Assembly: GCF_040147005.1 (NCBI RefSeq)
Contig: NZ_JAMSHO010000001.1
Location: forward strand, 1,550,001-1,614,000
Reading direction: 5' to 3'
DNA length: 64,000 nt
Source of the DNA: Halomonas sp. H10-9-1
Lineage (GTDB): Bacteria; Pseudomonadota; Gammaproteobacteria; Pseudomonadales; Halomonadaceae
In this document: piece after piece, positions 38,574 to 48,532 of the stretch
Position numbering within the stretch: the stretch's first letter is position 1
How the letters are laid out: each line of letters begins with the position of its first letter
Translations under genes and position numbers: made by a program
The notes under the pieces: generated by a model
Told to the model about the DNA's origin: nothing
Database searches by the model: none
What the model saw: only the letters and a program-made list of their open reading frames with translations

Positions 38574-39650
38574 TCAGCCCTCGATCCGCTTGGCCAGGAC
38601 CGGTGCCAGCTTCTCGTTCATCTCCCTGAATGCCTGCTCGGTGGTCTCCCAGTCGATGCAGGCGTCGGTGATGGAGACACCGTACTCGAGCTGGCTGGGA
38701 TCCTCGGTCAGCTTCTGGTTGCCCCAGCCGATGTTGGACTCGACCATCAGGCCGATGATCGAACGGTTGCCGTCGAGCAGTTGGTTGGTGACGTTCTCCA
38801 GTACCAGCGGCTGCAGTGCGGCATCCTTGTTGGAGTTGGCGTGGGAGCAGTCGATCATGATGTTGGGCTTGATGCCGGCCTGGTTGAGCTCCTGCTCGGC
38901 CAGTGCCACGCTGACGCTGTCGTAGTTGGGCTTGCCATTGCCGCCGCGCAGTACCACGTGGCCGTATACGTTGCCGCGTGTGCGAATGATCGCCACTCGG
39001 CCCTTGTAGTCGATGCCCAGGAAGTTGTGGGGGTGTGCCACCGACTGCAGGGCGTTGACCGCGACATCCAGGCTGCCGTCGGTGCCGTTCTTGAAGCCCA
39101 CCGGGCAGGAGAGGCCGGAGGACATCTCGCGGTGGGTCTGGGACTCGGTAGTGCGCGCCCCGATGGCCGACCAGCTGATGCAGTCCTGGATATATTGCGG
39201 CGAGATCGGGTCGAGTGCCTCGGTGGCCAGCGGCAGGCCCATCTCGGCGAGCTCCACCAGCAGCTTGCGGGCGATATGCAGCCCTTCCTCGATCTCGAAG
39301 GAGCCATTGAGGTGGGGGTCGTTGATCAGGCCCTTCCAGCCCACGGTGGTGCGCGGCTTCTCGAAGTAGACGCGCATCACGATATACAGGCTGTCCTTCA
39401 CCTCATCGGCCAGGCGGCGCAGGCGGCGCGCGTAGTCGAGGGCGGCGTCCACGTCGTGGATGGAGCAGGGGCCGACCACGACCAGCAGGCGTGGATCCTC
39501 GCCGTCGAGGATGCGCTGGATGGTGTGGCGCCCCTCGATGACCGTCTTCTCGGCGGCGTCGGTAAGCGGAATCTCCTGCTTGAGGGCTTCCGGGGTGATA
39601 AGCACGTCCTGGGAGAGGACGTTGAGGTTGCTGACCTGCTGATCTGTCAT
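38574..39650 (-). CDS. 3-deoxy-7-phosphoheptulonate synthase, class I
   Basis: First enzyme of the shikimate pathway, condensing PEP and erythrose 4-phosphate. The 358-residue product matches the E. coli AroF/G/H type: VVVGPCSIHD, MRVYFEKPRTTVGWKGLIND, ATEALDPISPQYI, SWSAIGARTTESQTHREMSS, MIDCSHANSNKD and ITDACIDWETTE. Which amino acid inhibits it cannot be read safely. AAGG precedes ATG 39650. Confidence 0.93.
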   Translation of the reverse strand: MTDQQVSNLNVLSQDVLITPEALKQEIPLTDAAEKTVIEGRHTIQRILDGEDPRLLVVVGPCSIHDVDAALDYARRLRRLADEVKDSLYIVMRVYFEKPRTTVGWKGLINDPHLNGSFEIEEGLHIARKLLVELAEMGLPLATEALDPISPQYIQDCISWSAIGARTTESQTHREMSSGLSCPVGFKNGTDGSLDVAVNALQSVAHPHNFLGIDYKGRVAIIRTRGNVYGHVVLRGGNGKPNYDSVSVALAEQELNQAGIKPNIMIDCSHANSNKDAALQPLVLENVTNQLLDGNRSIIGLMVESNIGWGNQKLTEDPSQLEYGVSITDACIDWETTEQAFREMNEKLAPVLAKRIEG

Positions 39651-39971
39651 TCGAGTACCTTGTGTTGTGTCTGCGCTGATGGCCTGACGGCGTGACCCTG
39701 GTGGCCCTACTATATACCGGCCGGGGCATGCCGGATCAATCACGGGAACCTGTGGGGCATTCGCATTGTCTCAGCGCCCGCGTCCGCTATCGACCGCGGC
39801 TTGATGGATGAACTGGAAAAAGGAACACTTGTGCGATTCTTGTTGACGGTCATTGACCCCCATCCGCCCAGGCTCCAGGTAGACGCTATGCAAGCACGCC
39901 ACGCTGTTGACGTTTCAAGGCATTCCGGACGACGCCGCCTCTCCCGTCGCCTGATGACGGGGAGGGGCTAG
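39651..39971. promoter_or_regulatory. divergent region between DAHP synthase and algU
   Basis: No gene is seen. For the minus-strand gene there is a candidate -35 TTGATC (complement of 39734-39739) with -10 TATATA/TATAGT (complement of 39709-39716). For algU, GAACT-like sequences occur around 39809-39820 but no convincing sigma-E TCTGA partner, so autoregulation is not shown. Confidence 0.35.
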
Positions 39972-40577
39972 ATGGGTGCCAGGGAAACCGACCAGCAGCT
40001 CGTCGAGCGTGCCCAGAAGGGCGATACTCGCGCCTTCGACCTGCTGGTGAAGAAGTATCAGCACAAGATCATCGGCCTGATCGGTCGCTATGTGCACGAT
40101 CATGCCGAAGTGCAGGATGTGGCCCAGGAGGCCTTCATCAAGGCCTATCGTGCCCTGGGCAAGTTCCGCGCCGAGAGTGCGTTCTATACCTGGATGTACC
40201 GTATTGCCATCAATACGGCGAAGAACCATCTGGTGTCCCGGGGACGGCGTCCGCCGGGCAGCGATCTGGATATCGTCGATGCCGAGATCCTCGACCAGAG
40301 CGGGCGTCTCTCAGATACCGAGACCCCCGAGGCGGCCATGGCCCGCGACCAGCTGGAGGCGGCCATCTTCGAGGCGATCGAGGCGCTGCCCGATGACCTG
40401 CGCACGGCGATCACGCTGCGCGAGCTGGATGGCCTCTCCTACGAGGACATCTCCAATATCATGGAATGCCCGGTCGGCACGGTACGTTCGCGTATCTTCC
40501 GGGCACGGGAGGCGGTGGATGCGCATATCCAGCCGCTGGTCACCACCGCGCGCAATCGCGAGGCGGGAGATGAGTGA
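39972..40577 (+). CDS. rpoE: sigma-E/AlgU extracytoplasmic-function sigma factor
   Basis: ECF sigma factor of 201 residues controlling envelope stress genes. Region 2 is GDTRAFDLLVKKYQHKIIGL with VQDVAQEAFIKAYRAL; region 4 is LDGLSYEDISNIMECPVGTV. A GGAGGGG at 39961-39967 precedes the ATG. The following mucA, mucB and mucD homologues confirm AlgU/RpoE identity. Confidence 0.96.
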   Translation: MGARETDQQLVERAQKGDTRAFDLLVKKYQHKIIGLIGRYVHDHAEVQDVAQEAFIKAYRALGKFRAESAFYTWMYRIAINTAKNHLVSRGRRPPGSDLDIVDAEILDQSGRLSDTETPEAAMARDQLEAAIFEAIEALPDDLRTAITLRELDGLSYEDISNIMECPVGTVRSRIFRAREAVDAHIQPLVTTARNREAGDE

Positions 40578-40678
40578 CAGGTGTCGGGAAATTGCCGATT
40601 TCTTGTCGATTCGCTGAACTGTCCGGCGCCTTTGGCGTCACATGCAGTGTTCGATCCGCCCATGGCGGTTCACAGTGT

Positions 40679-40710
40679 CGGCATTCCCGGAGCCGTTTCC
40701 GCGAATGCCG
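40679..40710. other. hairpin in the rpoE-rseA gap
   Basis: A perfect 8 bp stem (CGGCATTC, GAATGCCG) with an inner CGGA/TCCG pair lies in the 189 bp gap, with a second small hairpin (CCGCC-CAT-GGCGG) about 20 bp upstream. No T tract follows. The gap is long for an operon normally tightly packed at this point. Confidence 0.6.
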
Positions 40711-40766
40711 ATATCTGGCTGATAACGGATGCAAGGCCACGGCCTTGCCAGGCTGAGGTGTTGAGA

Positions 40767-41471
40767 ATGAGTCAGAACGCACGGGAATCGCTTTCTGCCC
40801 TGATGGACAACGAGGGCGACGAGCTGGAGCTTCGCCGCGTACTGAAGTCGCTGGACGACGAACCGGATGCCGCCGAGGCGTGGCGACGCTATCACCTCAT
40901 GCGCAGCCTGATGCGGCGCGAGACGGAGGTGGATGTCAGCGTCGACCTCTCCGCAGGCATCCTGGCGCGTCTCGAGAGCGAGCCGGCGCCGGTCCTCGAC
41001 GCCGGCACTGCACCCGCCGCCCGCCGCCGCGCGCTGCCATTCGCGCGCAGTGCCGGCATCGCCGCCGCCGTATCGCTGATGGTGATCAGCGGCGTGCAGT
41101 TCTACAACGGTGGCGGCATACCCGCCGAGGGCGGGGCATCCGAGCTGGCCGCCGGCGCCGGAGAGGGGGGGCAGGCCTCTCCCGCGGGCCTTTCGAGTCA
41201 AGGTATCCAGCGCCCCTCGCTGGCCGACCTGCCGCTCTTCCAGTTTCCCCAGGGGGGGGGCAGTGGCCTGATGACCGTGGGTGCCGGAATGCAGAGCACG
41301 CCGATGTTCATGGTCCCCAGCCAGCGGCAGTCGCTGATGGCGGACGAGGAGCAGGCGCGTCTGCTCCAATCCTACCTGGATCGCCACGCCGAGGGCGCCG
41401 CCTATCGCAGCGGCGACGCCTGGATGCCGCTGCTGCGCGCCAGCGGGGGCGATAACCTGGGCCAGCGCTGA
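40767..41471 (+). CDS. rseA: anti-sigma-E factor (RseA/MucA-like)
   Basis: A 234-residue single-pass inner-membrane protein that holds sigma-E inactive. The cytoplasmic N-terminal domain (SLSALMDNEGDELELRRVLK, AWRRYHLMRSLMRRE) is followed by a membrane helix (SAGIAAAVSLMVISGVQF) and a periplasmic Gly/Ser-rich region. The open frame extends upstream, but ATG 40767 gives the canonical MSQNARESLSALMD start. It is followed by rseB. Confidence 0.92.
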   Translation: MSQNARESLSALMDNEGDELELRRVLKSLDDEPDAAEAWRRYHLMRSLMRRETEVDVSVDLSAGILARLESEPAPVLDAGTAPAARRRALPFARSAGIAAAVSLMVISGVQFYNGGGIPAEGGASELAAGAGEGGQASPAGLSSQGIQRPSLADLPLFQFPQGGGSGLMTVGAGMQSTPMFMVPSQRQSLMADEEQARLLQSYLDRHAEGAAYRSGDAWMPLLRASGGDNLGQR

Positions 41472-41485
41472 GCGGGAGGCGGGCG

Positions 41486-42454
41486 ATGCGCGTTCTTCGC
41501 AGCTGCGCCGCGGGCCTTCTGCCGTTTCTGCTGGCGACCTCGGTGCCGGCGGTGGCGATGCAGGCGACGCCCGAGGTGGAGCGCTTCGACTGCCGTGCAC
41601 TCGCGGAGGAGCCTGCCCCCCAGAGTGCGCGCGACTGGTATGAGCTCAGTCTCTGGGCGGGTCACTGTTACCGCTATGACGCCCACGCGGTGCGTATCGG
41701 TTTCGACGGCGTGCGTACCCTCGTGCTCAGTCACGAGGTCAGTGAAGGCGTCGAGCATGGCCGGATCCGTTTCCTCGATGGCCCCCCCATGGCCGTCGAG
41801 CGGCACAGCCGCATCGGTCGCCTGGGCTGGTCGGGGGGCAACCAGGCGCCCGCCACACCAGAGGGCATCGCTGCCAGCATCGACTCCCACTACCGACTGA
41901 GTCTGGGCGGCGAGGAGCGCATCGCCAACCGGCGCGCCCGACGCCTGGATGTTTCACCGCTCGACAGCTTCCGCTACGGGAAGCGGCTGTGGCTCGATGT
42001 CGATACCGGCTTGACCCTCAAGCAGAGCCTGCTCGACGAGACCGGGCGGGTCGTGGAAACCTTCCAGCTGACGGTGCTCGAGCGGCCGCGGTTGCACCAG
42101 GGTGAAGTGAGCGTCGACGCCCCCCGCGAGGCGCCCCGGGATGCGTGGCGTCCCGGCTGGCTGCCCGCGGGCTTCCGGTCGCTGCCGGTAGAGACCGGAA
42201 GCGGGCCCCATGGCAGTGAAGTGACCCATCGCCTCTACAGCGATGGCCTGTCCACCTTCAGTGTCTTCGTCTCACCCCTCGATGGCATCGCGTCCCTGGC
42301 TCCCGGCCTGCATCGGCTCGGCGTCTCCCATGCCGTGGTGCGTCATCGCGACCTGGGTGGTGCCCCGCGCCAGGTATTGGTCATGGGCGAGATGCCGCCG
42401 CGGGTGCTGCTGCGGGTCGCCGATGCCCTGAGCTGGGAGGCCACCGATTCCTGA
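41486..42454 (+). CDS. rseB: sigma-E regulator RseB/MucB
   Basis: Periplasmic protein of 322 residues that binds RseA and senses lipid or LPS signals. A signal peptide (about 1-25, ending PAVAMQA) is followed by the MucB/RseB domains (YRYDAHAVRIGFDGVRTLVL, RLWLDVDTGLTLKQSLLDET, HRLYSDGLSTFSVFVSPLDG). It is downstream of rseA by 14 bp. Confidence 0.93.
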   Translation: MRVLRSCAAGLLPFLLATSVPAVAMQATPEVERFDCRALAEEPAPQSARDWYELSLWAGHCYRYDAHAVRIGFDGVRTLVLSHEVSEGVEHGRIRFLDGPPMAVERHSRIGRLGWSGGNQAPATPEGIAASIDSHYRLSLGGEERIANRRARRLDVSPLDSFRYGKRLWLDVDTGLTLKQSLLDETGRVVETFQLTVLERPRLHQGEVSVDAPREAPRDAWRPGWLPAGFRSLPVETGSGPHGSEVTHRLYSDGLSTFSVFVSPLDGIASLAPGLHRLGVSHAVVRHRDLGGAPRQVLVMGEMPPRVLLRVADALSWEATDS

Positions 42455-42524
42455 CCCGTGACAACTCGCTGTCGCTACCCACCAGATCTTCGCATTGCCC
42501 AACCCAAACTACGCAGGAGTCAAC

Positions 42525-43940
42525 ATGATGCGAATGCTGCGATACCTTTCCCAGTGGATGCTGCTGGCCGCGGCCTTGCTGGCCTGGCAGAGTGCCATGG
42601 CCCGCGAGCTACCCGACTTCACCGAGCTGGTGGAGGAGGCCGCCCCCGGCGTGGTGAACATCTCGACGACCCGCCTGGTCGAGAGCCGCAATCCCTTCCA
42701 GGGGTTTGGCAGCGAGGAGATCCCTGAGATCTTCCGCCACTTCTTCGGCGACCGTTTCCCGATGCCGCCTGGCCAGGCCCCGGGAAAGCCCCAGGAGCGT
42801 CAGTCGCTGGGCTCCGGCTTCATCATCAGCGATGACGGCTACATCATGACTAACGCCCATGTGGTCGATGGCGCCGATGAAATCCTGGTGCGCCTCAACG
42901 ATCGCCGCGAGCTGCCCGCGGAGCTGGTGGGCAGCGACGAGCGCACCGACGTGGCGGTGCTCAAGGTCGATGCCGGCGACCTGCCGGCGTTGCGGCTGGG
43001 CGACTCCGATAGCCTCAGGGTCGGCGAGTGGGTGGCGGCCATCGGCTCCCCCTTCGGCTTCGATCATTCGGTTACCGCGGGCATCATCAGCGCCATCGAC
43101 CGTACCCTGCCGCGGGATGCCTATGTGCCGTTCATCCAGACCGATGTGGCGATCAATCCCGGCAACTCCGGTGGGCCGCTGTTCAATCTCGATGGCGAGG
43201 TCGTGGGCATCAACTCCCAGATCTTCACCCGCAGCGGTGGCTTCATGGGACTGTCGTTCGCGATTCCCATCAACGTCGCCATGGACGTTGCCAACCAACT
43301 GCGCGATGGTGGCGAGGTGCGCCGCGGCTGGCTGGGGGTGATGATCCAGCCGGTATCGCGTGACCTGGCCGAGTCCTTCGACATGGACGAGCCGCGTGGT
43401 GCGCTGATCGCCGACCTCGACCCCGAGGGGCCAGCGGCGGAGGGCGGCCTCCAGGCCGGCGACGTCATTCTCGCCGTGGATGGTGCACGGGTACATGACT
43501 CCAGCACCCTGCCACGCCTGATCGGGCGCATCGCGCCGGGCAGCGATGTCGAGCTCGAGCTGATGCGCGACGGCGAGCGCCAAACCCTGGAGCTGACCCT
43601 GGGAGACTGGCCCGACAGCGGCAGTGTCGCCACAGGAAAGAGCCGCGATAGCCAGCAGTCGCGCCTGGGCATCTCCGTGGTCGAGCTGGATGCCGCCGAA
43701 CGCGAGCGCCTGGGCATCGAGGGCGGTGTGCGCATCGCCGAGGTCGACTCCAGCGGCGCCGCAGCATCGGCGGGCCTGCAGCCCGGCGACATCCTGGTCA
43801 GCATCGATCACCGGACCGTCAACAGCGCATCACAGCTGGTCTCCCTGGTGAGCGAACTGCCCGCGGATCGCGCCGTGCCGGTGCGCCTCTATCGTGATGG
43901 CCACTCGCTGTTCGTGGCCCTGCGCCTGACCGGCGATTGA
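42525..43940 (+). CDS. mucD: periplasmic serine protease MucD (DegP/HtrA family)
   Basis: Envelope quality-control protease, 471 residues. Signal peptide (about 1-25, ending SAMA), trypsin-like domain with His in MTNAHVVDG, Asp in [10 protein letters not shown] and Ser in [10 protein letters not shown], then two PDZ domains ([40 protein letters not shown]). AGGAG precedes ATG 42525; an upstream TTG is disfavoured. Its place after rseB matches algU-mucABD. Confidence 0.95.
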   Translation: MMRMLRYLSQWMLLAAALLAWQSAMARELPDFTELVEEAAPGVVNISTTRLVESRNPFQGFGSEEIPEIFRHFFGDRFPMPPGQAPGKPQERQSLGSGFIISDDGYIMTNAHVVDGADEILVRLNDRRELPAELVGSDERTDVAVLKVDAGDLPALRLGDSDSLRVGEWVAAIGSPFGFDHSVTAGIISAIDRTLPRDAYVPFIQTDVAINPGNSGGPLFNLDGEVVGINSQIFTRSGGFMGLSFAIPINVAMDVANQLRDGGEVRRGWLGVMIQPVSRDLAESFDMDEPRGALIADLDPEGPAAEGGLQAGDVILAVDGARVHDSSTLPRLIGRIAPGSDVELELMRDGERQTLELTLGDWPDSGSVATGKSRDSQQSRLGISVVELDAAERERLGIEGGVRIAEVDSSGAAASAGLQPGDILVSIDHRTVNSASQLVSLVSELPADRAVPVRLYRDGHSLFVALRLTGD

Positions 43941-43964
43941 CCCCAGCATTACCCTCCGCCACCC

Positions 43965-43993
43965 GCAGCCCGACGGTCCTCCCGTCGGGCTGC
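43965..43993 (+). terminator. terminator of the rpoE-mucD operon
   Basis: A perfect 12 bp stem (GCAGCCCGACGG, CCGTCGGGCTGC) with a 5-nt loop lies 24 bp after mucD. The T tract is weak (TGTATCT). Confidence 0.75.
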
Positions 43994-44016
43994 TGTATCT
44001 GACACCCGCATCCCGG

Positions 44017-44022
44017 TACAAT
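44017..44022 (+). promoter_or_regulatory. -10 element of a likely lepA promoter
   Basis: TACAAT lies between the mucD terminator and lepA, 76 bp before the lepA ATG. No good -35 at the right spacing. Confidence 0.4.
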
Positions 44023-44097
44023 GCGTCCATCCTGGCCGCCGGCTCAGCGTTGCTGCGCCCGGCCCCGGCTCGAACTCCATCAGGCAGAAGTCCACCG

Positions 44098-45915
44098 ATG
44101 TCCCAAGACACCTCCTCCGACAAGCTCAAGCATATCCGCAATTTCTCGATCATCGCGCATATCGACCATGGCAAATCCACGCTGGCCGACCGGTTGATCC
44201 AGAGCTGTGGAGGCCTGACCGAGCGCGAGCTCAAGGAGCAGGTGCTGGACTCCATGGAGCTTGAGCGCGAGCGGGGCATCACCATCAAGGCCCAGTCGGT
44301 GACGCTCGACTACCACTCGCCGGACGGCAAGACCTATCAGCTCAACTTCATCGACACCCCCGGACACGTCGACTTCTCCTATGAGGTGTCGCGCTCGCTG
44401 TATGCCTGTGAAGGCGCCCTGCTGGTCGTGGACGCCGGTCAGGGTGTCGAGGCGCAGTCGGTGGCCAACTGCTACACCGCCATCGAGCAGGGCCTCGAGG
44501 TGCTGCCGGTACTCAACAAGATGGACCTGCCCCAGGCGGACCCCGATAAGGTCTCCCACGAGATCGAGGAGATCATCGGCCTGGACGCCACCGATGCCTG
44601 CCAGGTCTCGGCCAAGAGCGGGATGGGAATCGACGCGCTGCTCGAGCGGCTGGTGCGTGACATCCCGCCGCCCAAGGGAGATCCCGATGCTCAGCTGCAG
44701 GCGCTGATCATCGACTCCTGGTTCGACAACTACCTGGGCGTGGTCTCGCTGGTGCGAATCTTCGACGGCACCCTGAAGAGGGGCGAGAAGATCCGCATCA
44801 AGTCCACCGGTCGCGACTGGCAGGTCAATGAAGTGGGCATCTTCACGCCGCTGCGCAAGGAGACAGGTGTGCTGCGCGCCGGCGAGGTGGGCTTTATCGT
44901 CGCCGGCATCAAGGAGATCCAGGGGGCGCCGGTGGGGGATACCATCACCCACACCAAGACCCCGGATGTGGCCCGCCTGCCCGGTTTCCAGAAGGTCAAG
45001 CCACAGGTCTATGCGGGCATGTTCCCGGTCTCGGCCGACGACTACGAGGACTTCCGCGACGCGCTCGAGAAGCTGGCGCTCAACGACGCCTCCCTGGAGT
45101 ACGAGCCGGAGAACTCCGATGCCCTGGGCTTCGGCTTCCGGGTCGGCTTCCTGGGCACCCTGCACATGGAGATCATCCAGGAGCGCCTCGAGCGCGAGTA
45201 TAACCTGGACCTGCTGACCACCGCGCCGACGGTGGTCTACGAGCTGGCACTCAAGAATGGCGAGGTGATCTACGTCGCCAACCCCTCCAAGCTGCCCGAC
45301 ATGGCCGACGTCGAGGAGATGCGCGAGCCCATCGTGCGTGCCAGCATCCTGGTGCCCCAGGAGTTCGTCGGCAACGTCATCGCCGAGTGCGAGAATCGGC
45401 GCGGCACCCAGAAGGACATGCAGTTCCTGGGGAGCCAGATCCAGCTCACCTACGAGCTGCCGATGTCGGAGGTGGTGATGGACTTCTTCGACCGCCTGAA
45501 GTCGATCTCCCGAGGCTATGCCTCGTTGGATTACAACTTCGAGCGCTTCGAAGCGGCCAGGCTGGTGCGCCTGGACGTGCTGATCAACGGCGACAAGGTC
45601 GATGCCCTGGCGGTGATCATCCATCGCGATCATGCACACTCCCGCGGTCGCCTGCTGGTGGAAAAGATGAAGGAGCTGATCCCGCGCCAGATGTTCGACG
45701 TGGCGATCCAGGCGGCCATCGGCGGCCAGGTGGTGGCCCGCTCCACTGTCAAGGCGCTGCGCAAGAACGTCACCGCCAAGTGCTATGGCGGCGATGTCTC
45801 CCGCAAGAAGAAGCTGCTCGAGAAGCAGAAGGCGGGCAAGAAGCGCATGAAGCAGGTGGGCCGGGTGGAAATCCCCCAGGACGCCTTCCTCGCCGTGCTC
45901 CGGGTCAACGACTGA
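44098..45915 (+). CDS. lepA: elongation factor 4 (LepA)
   Basis: Ribosome-associated GTPase of 605 residues. G motifs [17 protein letters not shown] and [12 protein letters not shown] are visible, as is the LepA-specific C-terminus ([39 protein letters not shown]). ATG 44098 gives [20 protein letters not shown]. It is followed by lepB, as in E. coli. Confidence 0.96.
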   Translation: MSQDTSSDKLKHIRNFSIIAHIDHGKSTLADRLIQSCGGLTERELKEQVLDSMELERERGITIKAQSVTLDYHSPDGKTYQLNFIDTPGHVDFSYEVSRSLYACEGALLVVDAGQGVEAQSVANCYTAIEQGLEVLPVLNKMDLPQADPDKVSHEIEEIIGLDATDACQVSAKSGMGIDALLERLVRDIPPPKGDPDAQLQALIIDSWFDNYLGVVSLVRIFDGTLKRGEKIRIKSTGRDWQVNEVGIFTPLRKETGVLRAGEVGFIVAGIKEIQGAPVGDTITHTKTPDVARLPGFQKVKPQVYAGMFPVSADDYEDFRDALEKLALNDASLEYEPENSDALGFGFRVGFLGTLHMEIIQERLEREYNLDLLTTAPTVVYELALKNGEVIYVANPSKLPDMADVEEMREPIVRASILVPQEFVGNVIAECENRRGTQKDMQFLGSQIQLTYELPMSEVVMDFFDRLKSISRGYASLDYNFERFEAARLVRLDVLINGDKVDALAVIIHRDHAHSRGRLLVEKMKELIPRQMFDVAIQAAIGGQVVARSTVKALRKNVTAKCYGGDVSRKKKLLEKQKAGKKRMKQVGRVEIPQDAFLAVLRVND

Positions 45916-45943
45916 TACCACCAGCTAGGGACAAACAACCGCC

Positions 45944-46747
45944 ATGGACTTCTCACTGCTGCTGGTGATCGCCGTCGCCGTCACCGGCGTGATCACCCTG
46001 CTCAACCTTATCTGGTGGCGCCCGGCGCGCCGTCAGTCACTGCAGGCCGCCGAGGCCGGCACGACCGAAGGCTTGACGCCCCAGGCCCGGGAGCAGGTGA
46101 TGAAGGAGCCGTGGCCGGTGGATTACGCCCGCTCCTTCTTCCCCGTGCTGTTGGTGGTGCTGGTGCTGCGAAGCTTCGTGGTGGAGCCATTCCAGATCCC
46201 ATCCGGCTCCATGCGCCCGACCCTGGAGATCGGTGACTTCATCCTGGTCAACAAGTTTGCCTATGGACTGCGCTTGCCGGTCGTGCACACCGAGATCGTC
46301 GACCTGGGCGAGCCCGAGCGCGGCGACGTCATGGTGTTCCGCTTTCCCAGCGACCCCTCGGTCAACTTCATCAAGCGCGTGGTGGGCCTCCCCGGGGACC
46401 GCATCCGCTACGAGGGCAAGCAGCTCTACATCAACGGCGAGGCGGTGCCCAAGGCGCTGCTGGAGGAGGGGCTGGCGGCCGCTCCCGGTGAGCTGCTGTT
46501 CGCCGAGCAGCTGGGCGAGGTGGAGCACCGCATCTACAATAATCCTCGGGATCTTGGGCCTCAGATGCGCGAGCTGGTGGTGCCGGATGGTCACTACTTC
46601 ACCATGGGCGACAACCGCGACCACTCCAACGACAGCCGCTACTGGGGCTTCGTGCCGGAGGGCAACGTGGTGGGTCGCGCCTTCGCCGTATGGATGCACT
46701 GGGACGGCGGCCTGCCCAGCTTCACCAGCATGCGGCGCATCCTCTGA
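45944..46747 (+). CDS. lepB: signal peptidase I
   Basis: Inner-membrane serine-lysine protease that removes Sec and Tat signal peptides. The 267-residue product has two N-terminal membrane segments (about 3-25 and 64-80), the nucleophile S89 in IPSGSMRPT, the general base K144 in NFIKRVVGLPGD and the GDNRDHSNDSRYWG motif. It lies between lepA and rnc. Confidence 0.96.
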   Translation: MDFSLLLVIAVAVTGVITLLNLIWWRPARRQSLQAAEAGTTEGLTPQAREQVMKEPWPVDYARSFFPVLLVVLVLRSFVVEPFQIPSGSMRPTLEIGDFILVNKFAYGLRLPVVHTEIVDLGEPERGDVMVFRFPSDPSVNFIKRVVGLPGDRIRYEGKQLYINGEAVPKALLEEGLAAAPGELLFAEQLGEVEHRIYNNPRDLGPQMRELVVPDGHYFTMGDNRDHSNDSRYWGFVPEGNVVGRAFAVWMHWDGGLPSFTSMRRIL

Positions 46748-46813
46748 GCGAGCCTTGCACCATCGGAGCCAGACGCACAGAACCAGACGACAGCAACAGA
46801 CAACAGGATTTTC

Positions 46814-47503
46814 GTGAGCCAAACCCTCAACGCCTTTAGCCGACGCCTCGGCCACGACTTCAGCGACGACTCGCTGCTCGAGCTTGCCATGACCCACCGC
46901 AGCTTCGGTGGCCGGAACAACGAGCGCCTCGAGTTCCTGGGAGACTCCATCGTCAACTTCGTCATCGCCGAGGCCCTGTTCCGGCGCTTCCCCGAGGCCC
47001 GGGAGGGACAGCTCTCCCGCCTGCGCGCGCGGCTGGTCAAGGGGCAGACCCTGGCCGAGCTGGCCCGTGAGATGAGCTTCGGCGAGCACCTGCGCCTCGG
47101 TTCCGGGGAGATGAAGAGCGGCGGGCACCGCCGCGAGTCGATCCTCGCCGATGCCGTCGAAGCCATCATCGGTGCCATCTACCTGGATGCCGGCATGGAG
47201 ACGGTACGCGCCCGGATACTCTCCTGGTACGCCACGCGGCTCGAGGAGATCAGCCTGCAGGATACCCAGAAGGATCCCAAGACGCGGCTTCAGGAATTCC
47301 TGCAGTCGCGCCAGGTGCCGCTGCCACGTTACGAGGTGGTCAGCGTGGAGGGCGAGGCCCATGCCCAGACCTTCACCGTGGAGTGCCACGTGGAGTTGCT
47401 GGACGATCACACCACCGGTATCGGTGCCAGCCGCCGTCACGCCGAGCAGCAGGCCGCCGAGATGGCCCTCAAGCAACTCGAGCCGAAAGGAGTCCGGTCA
47501 TGA
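46814..47503 (+). CDS. rnc: ribonuclease III
   Basis: Double-strand RNA endonuclease for rRNA and mRNA processing, 229 residues. The signature [16 protein letters not shown] and the second acidic set ([13 protein letters not shown]) are followed by a C-terminal dsRNA-binding domain ([32 protein letters not shown]). GTG start. It overlaps era by 4 bp. Confidence 0.95.
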   Translation: MSQTLNAFSRRLGHDFSDDSLLELAMTHRSFGGRNNERLEFLGDSIVNFVIAEALFRRFPEAREGQLSRLRARLVKGQTLAELAREMSFGEHLRLGSGEMKSGGHRRESILADAVEAIIGAIYLDAGMETVRARILSWYATRLEEISLQDTQKDPKTRLQEFLQSRQVPLPRYEVVSVEGEAHAQTFTVECHVELLDDHTTGIGASRRHAEQQAAEMALKQLEPKGVRS

Positions 47504-48399
47504 CCCAGACCTGTGGTTTCGTGGCCATCGTCGGCCGCCCCAATGTCGGCAAGTCCACGCTGATGAACCGTATCCTCGGCCAGAAGGTCTCGATCACCTC
47601 GCGGCGGCCCCAGACCACTCGCCACCAGGTGATGGGCATCAAGACCGAGGGGGAGGCCCAGTTCATCTACGTCGACACCCCCGGCATCCACATTCAGACC
47701 CGCGATCGCAACAAGGCGATCAACCGCTTCATGAACCAGGCGGCCACCCAGGCCCTGCGCGATGTCGACTGCGTGGTCTTCATCATCGACCGCACCCGCT
47801 GGAGCGAGGAGGACCAGATCGTACTGCAGCGTCTCGAACACGTGGAGGCGCCGGTGATCCTGGCCGTCAACAAGGTCGACCGCCTGCAGGACAAGGCCTC
47901 GCTGCTGCCCTGGCTGGAGGAGGTCGGCGCGCGCCGCGATTTCGCCGCCATCGTGCCGATCTCCGCCAAGCACGGCACCAACGTGCCGGAGCTTGAGGGC
48001 GAGGTGGCCAAGCACCTGCCGGAGAGCGTGCACTTCTTCCCCGAGGACCAGATCACCGACAAGAGCCAGCGCTTCCTGGCGGCGGAGCTGGTGCGCGAGA
48101 AGGTGATGCGCCAGCTCGGCGACGAGCTGCCCTACCAGATGACCGTGGAGATCGAGGAGTTCCGTGACGAGGGCAGGGTGGTGCATATCAGCGCCCTGAT
48201 CCTGGTGGAGCGCCAGGGCCAGAAGAAGATCCTCATCGGTGAGAACGGCGAACGCATCAAGAGCATCGGTCGCGAAGCACGCCTGGACATGGAGCGCGCC
48301 CTGGGCGCCAAGGTGATGCTCAACCTGTGGGTCAAGGTGAAGCGCGGCTGGTCCGACGACGAGCGGGCCCTGAAGAGCCTCGGCTACGACCTCGACTGA
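47500..48399 (+). CDS. era: GTPase Era
   Basis: Essential GTPase for 16S rRNA maturation and 30S assembly, 299 residues. G1 GRPNVGKST (12-20), G3 VDTPGIH, G4 NKVD and the C-terminal KH domain ([19 protein letters not shown]) are visible. ATG 47500 overlaps the rnc stop (ATGA). A palindromic repeat lies between era and recO. Confidence 0.96.
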   Translation: MTQTCGFVAIVGRPNVGKSTLMNRILGQKVSITSRRPQTTRHQVMGIKTEGEAQFIYVDTPGIHIQTRDRNKAINRFMNQAATQALRDVDCVVFIIDRTRWSEEDQIVLQRLEHVEAPVILAVNKVDRLQDKASLLPWLEEVGARRDFAAIVPISAKHGTNVPELEGEVAKHLPESVHFFPEDQITDKSQRFLAAELVREKVMRQLGDELPYQMTVEIEEFRDEGRVVHISALILVERQGQKKILIGENGERIKSIGREARLDMERALGAKVMLNLWVKVKRGWSDDERALKSLGYDLD

Positions 48400-48419
48400 T
48401 GCTGCGGCGGCGGAATCCC

Positions 48420-48506
48420 TTCGCGGTCAGACCCCGGCGGCGGGCAGTATCTCGGGAAGCGGGCACGATGATGGGCCGTGTGGCTTGGCTGGGGTCTGAC
48501 CCCGAA
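48420..48506. repeat. palindromic GTCAGACCCC element, copy 1 (before recO)
   Basis: Terminal inverted repeats of 19 bp with 2 mismatches (48420-48438 starts TTCGCGGTCAGACCCC; 48488-48506 is GGGGTCTGACC-type). It shares ends and part of the interior, same orientation, with the copy at 49253-49341. It ends 26 bp before the recO ATG and replaces any obvious ribosome site region. Confidence 0.85.
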
Positions 48507-48532
48507 AGGGCGACACGGTACTGGCCCCTTGC

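Noticed and set aside
39805..39870. Sigma-E autoregulatory promoter for rpoE
   Set aside because: GAACT-like sequences occur but no TCTGA-type -10 at 16-17 bp, so it is not called.
40581..40766. N-terminal extension of RseA through the rpoE-rseA gap
   Set aside because: The extension resembles no anti-sigma factor, and ATG 40767 gives the canonical start.
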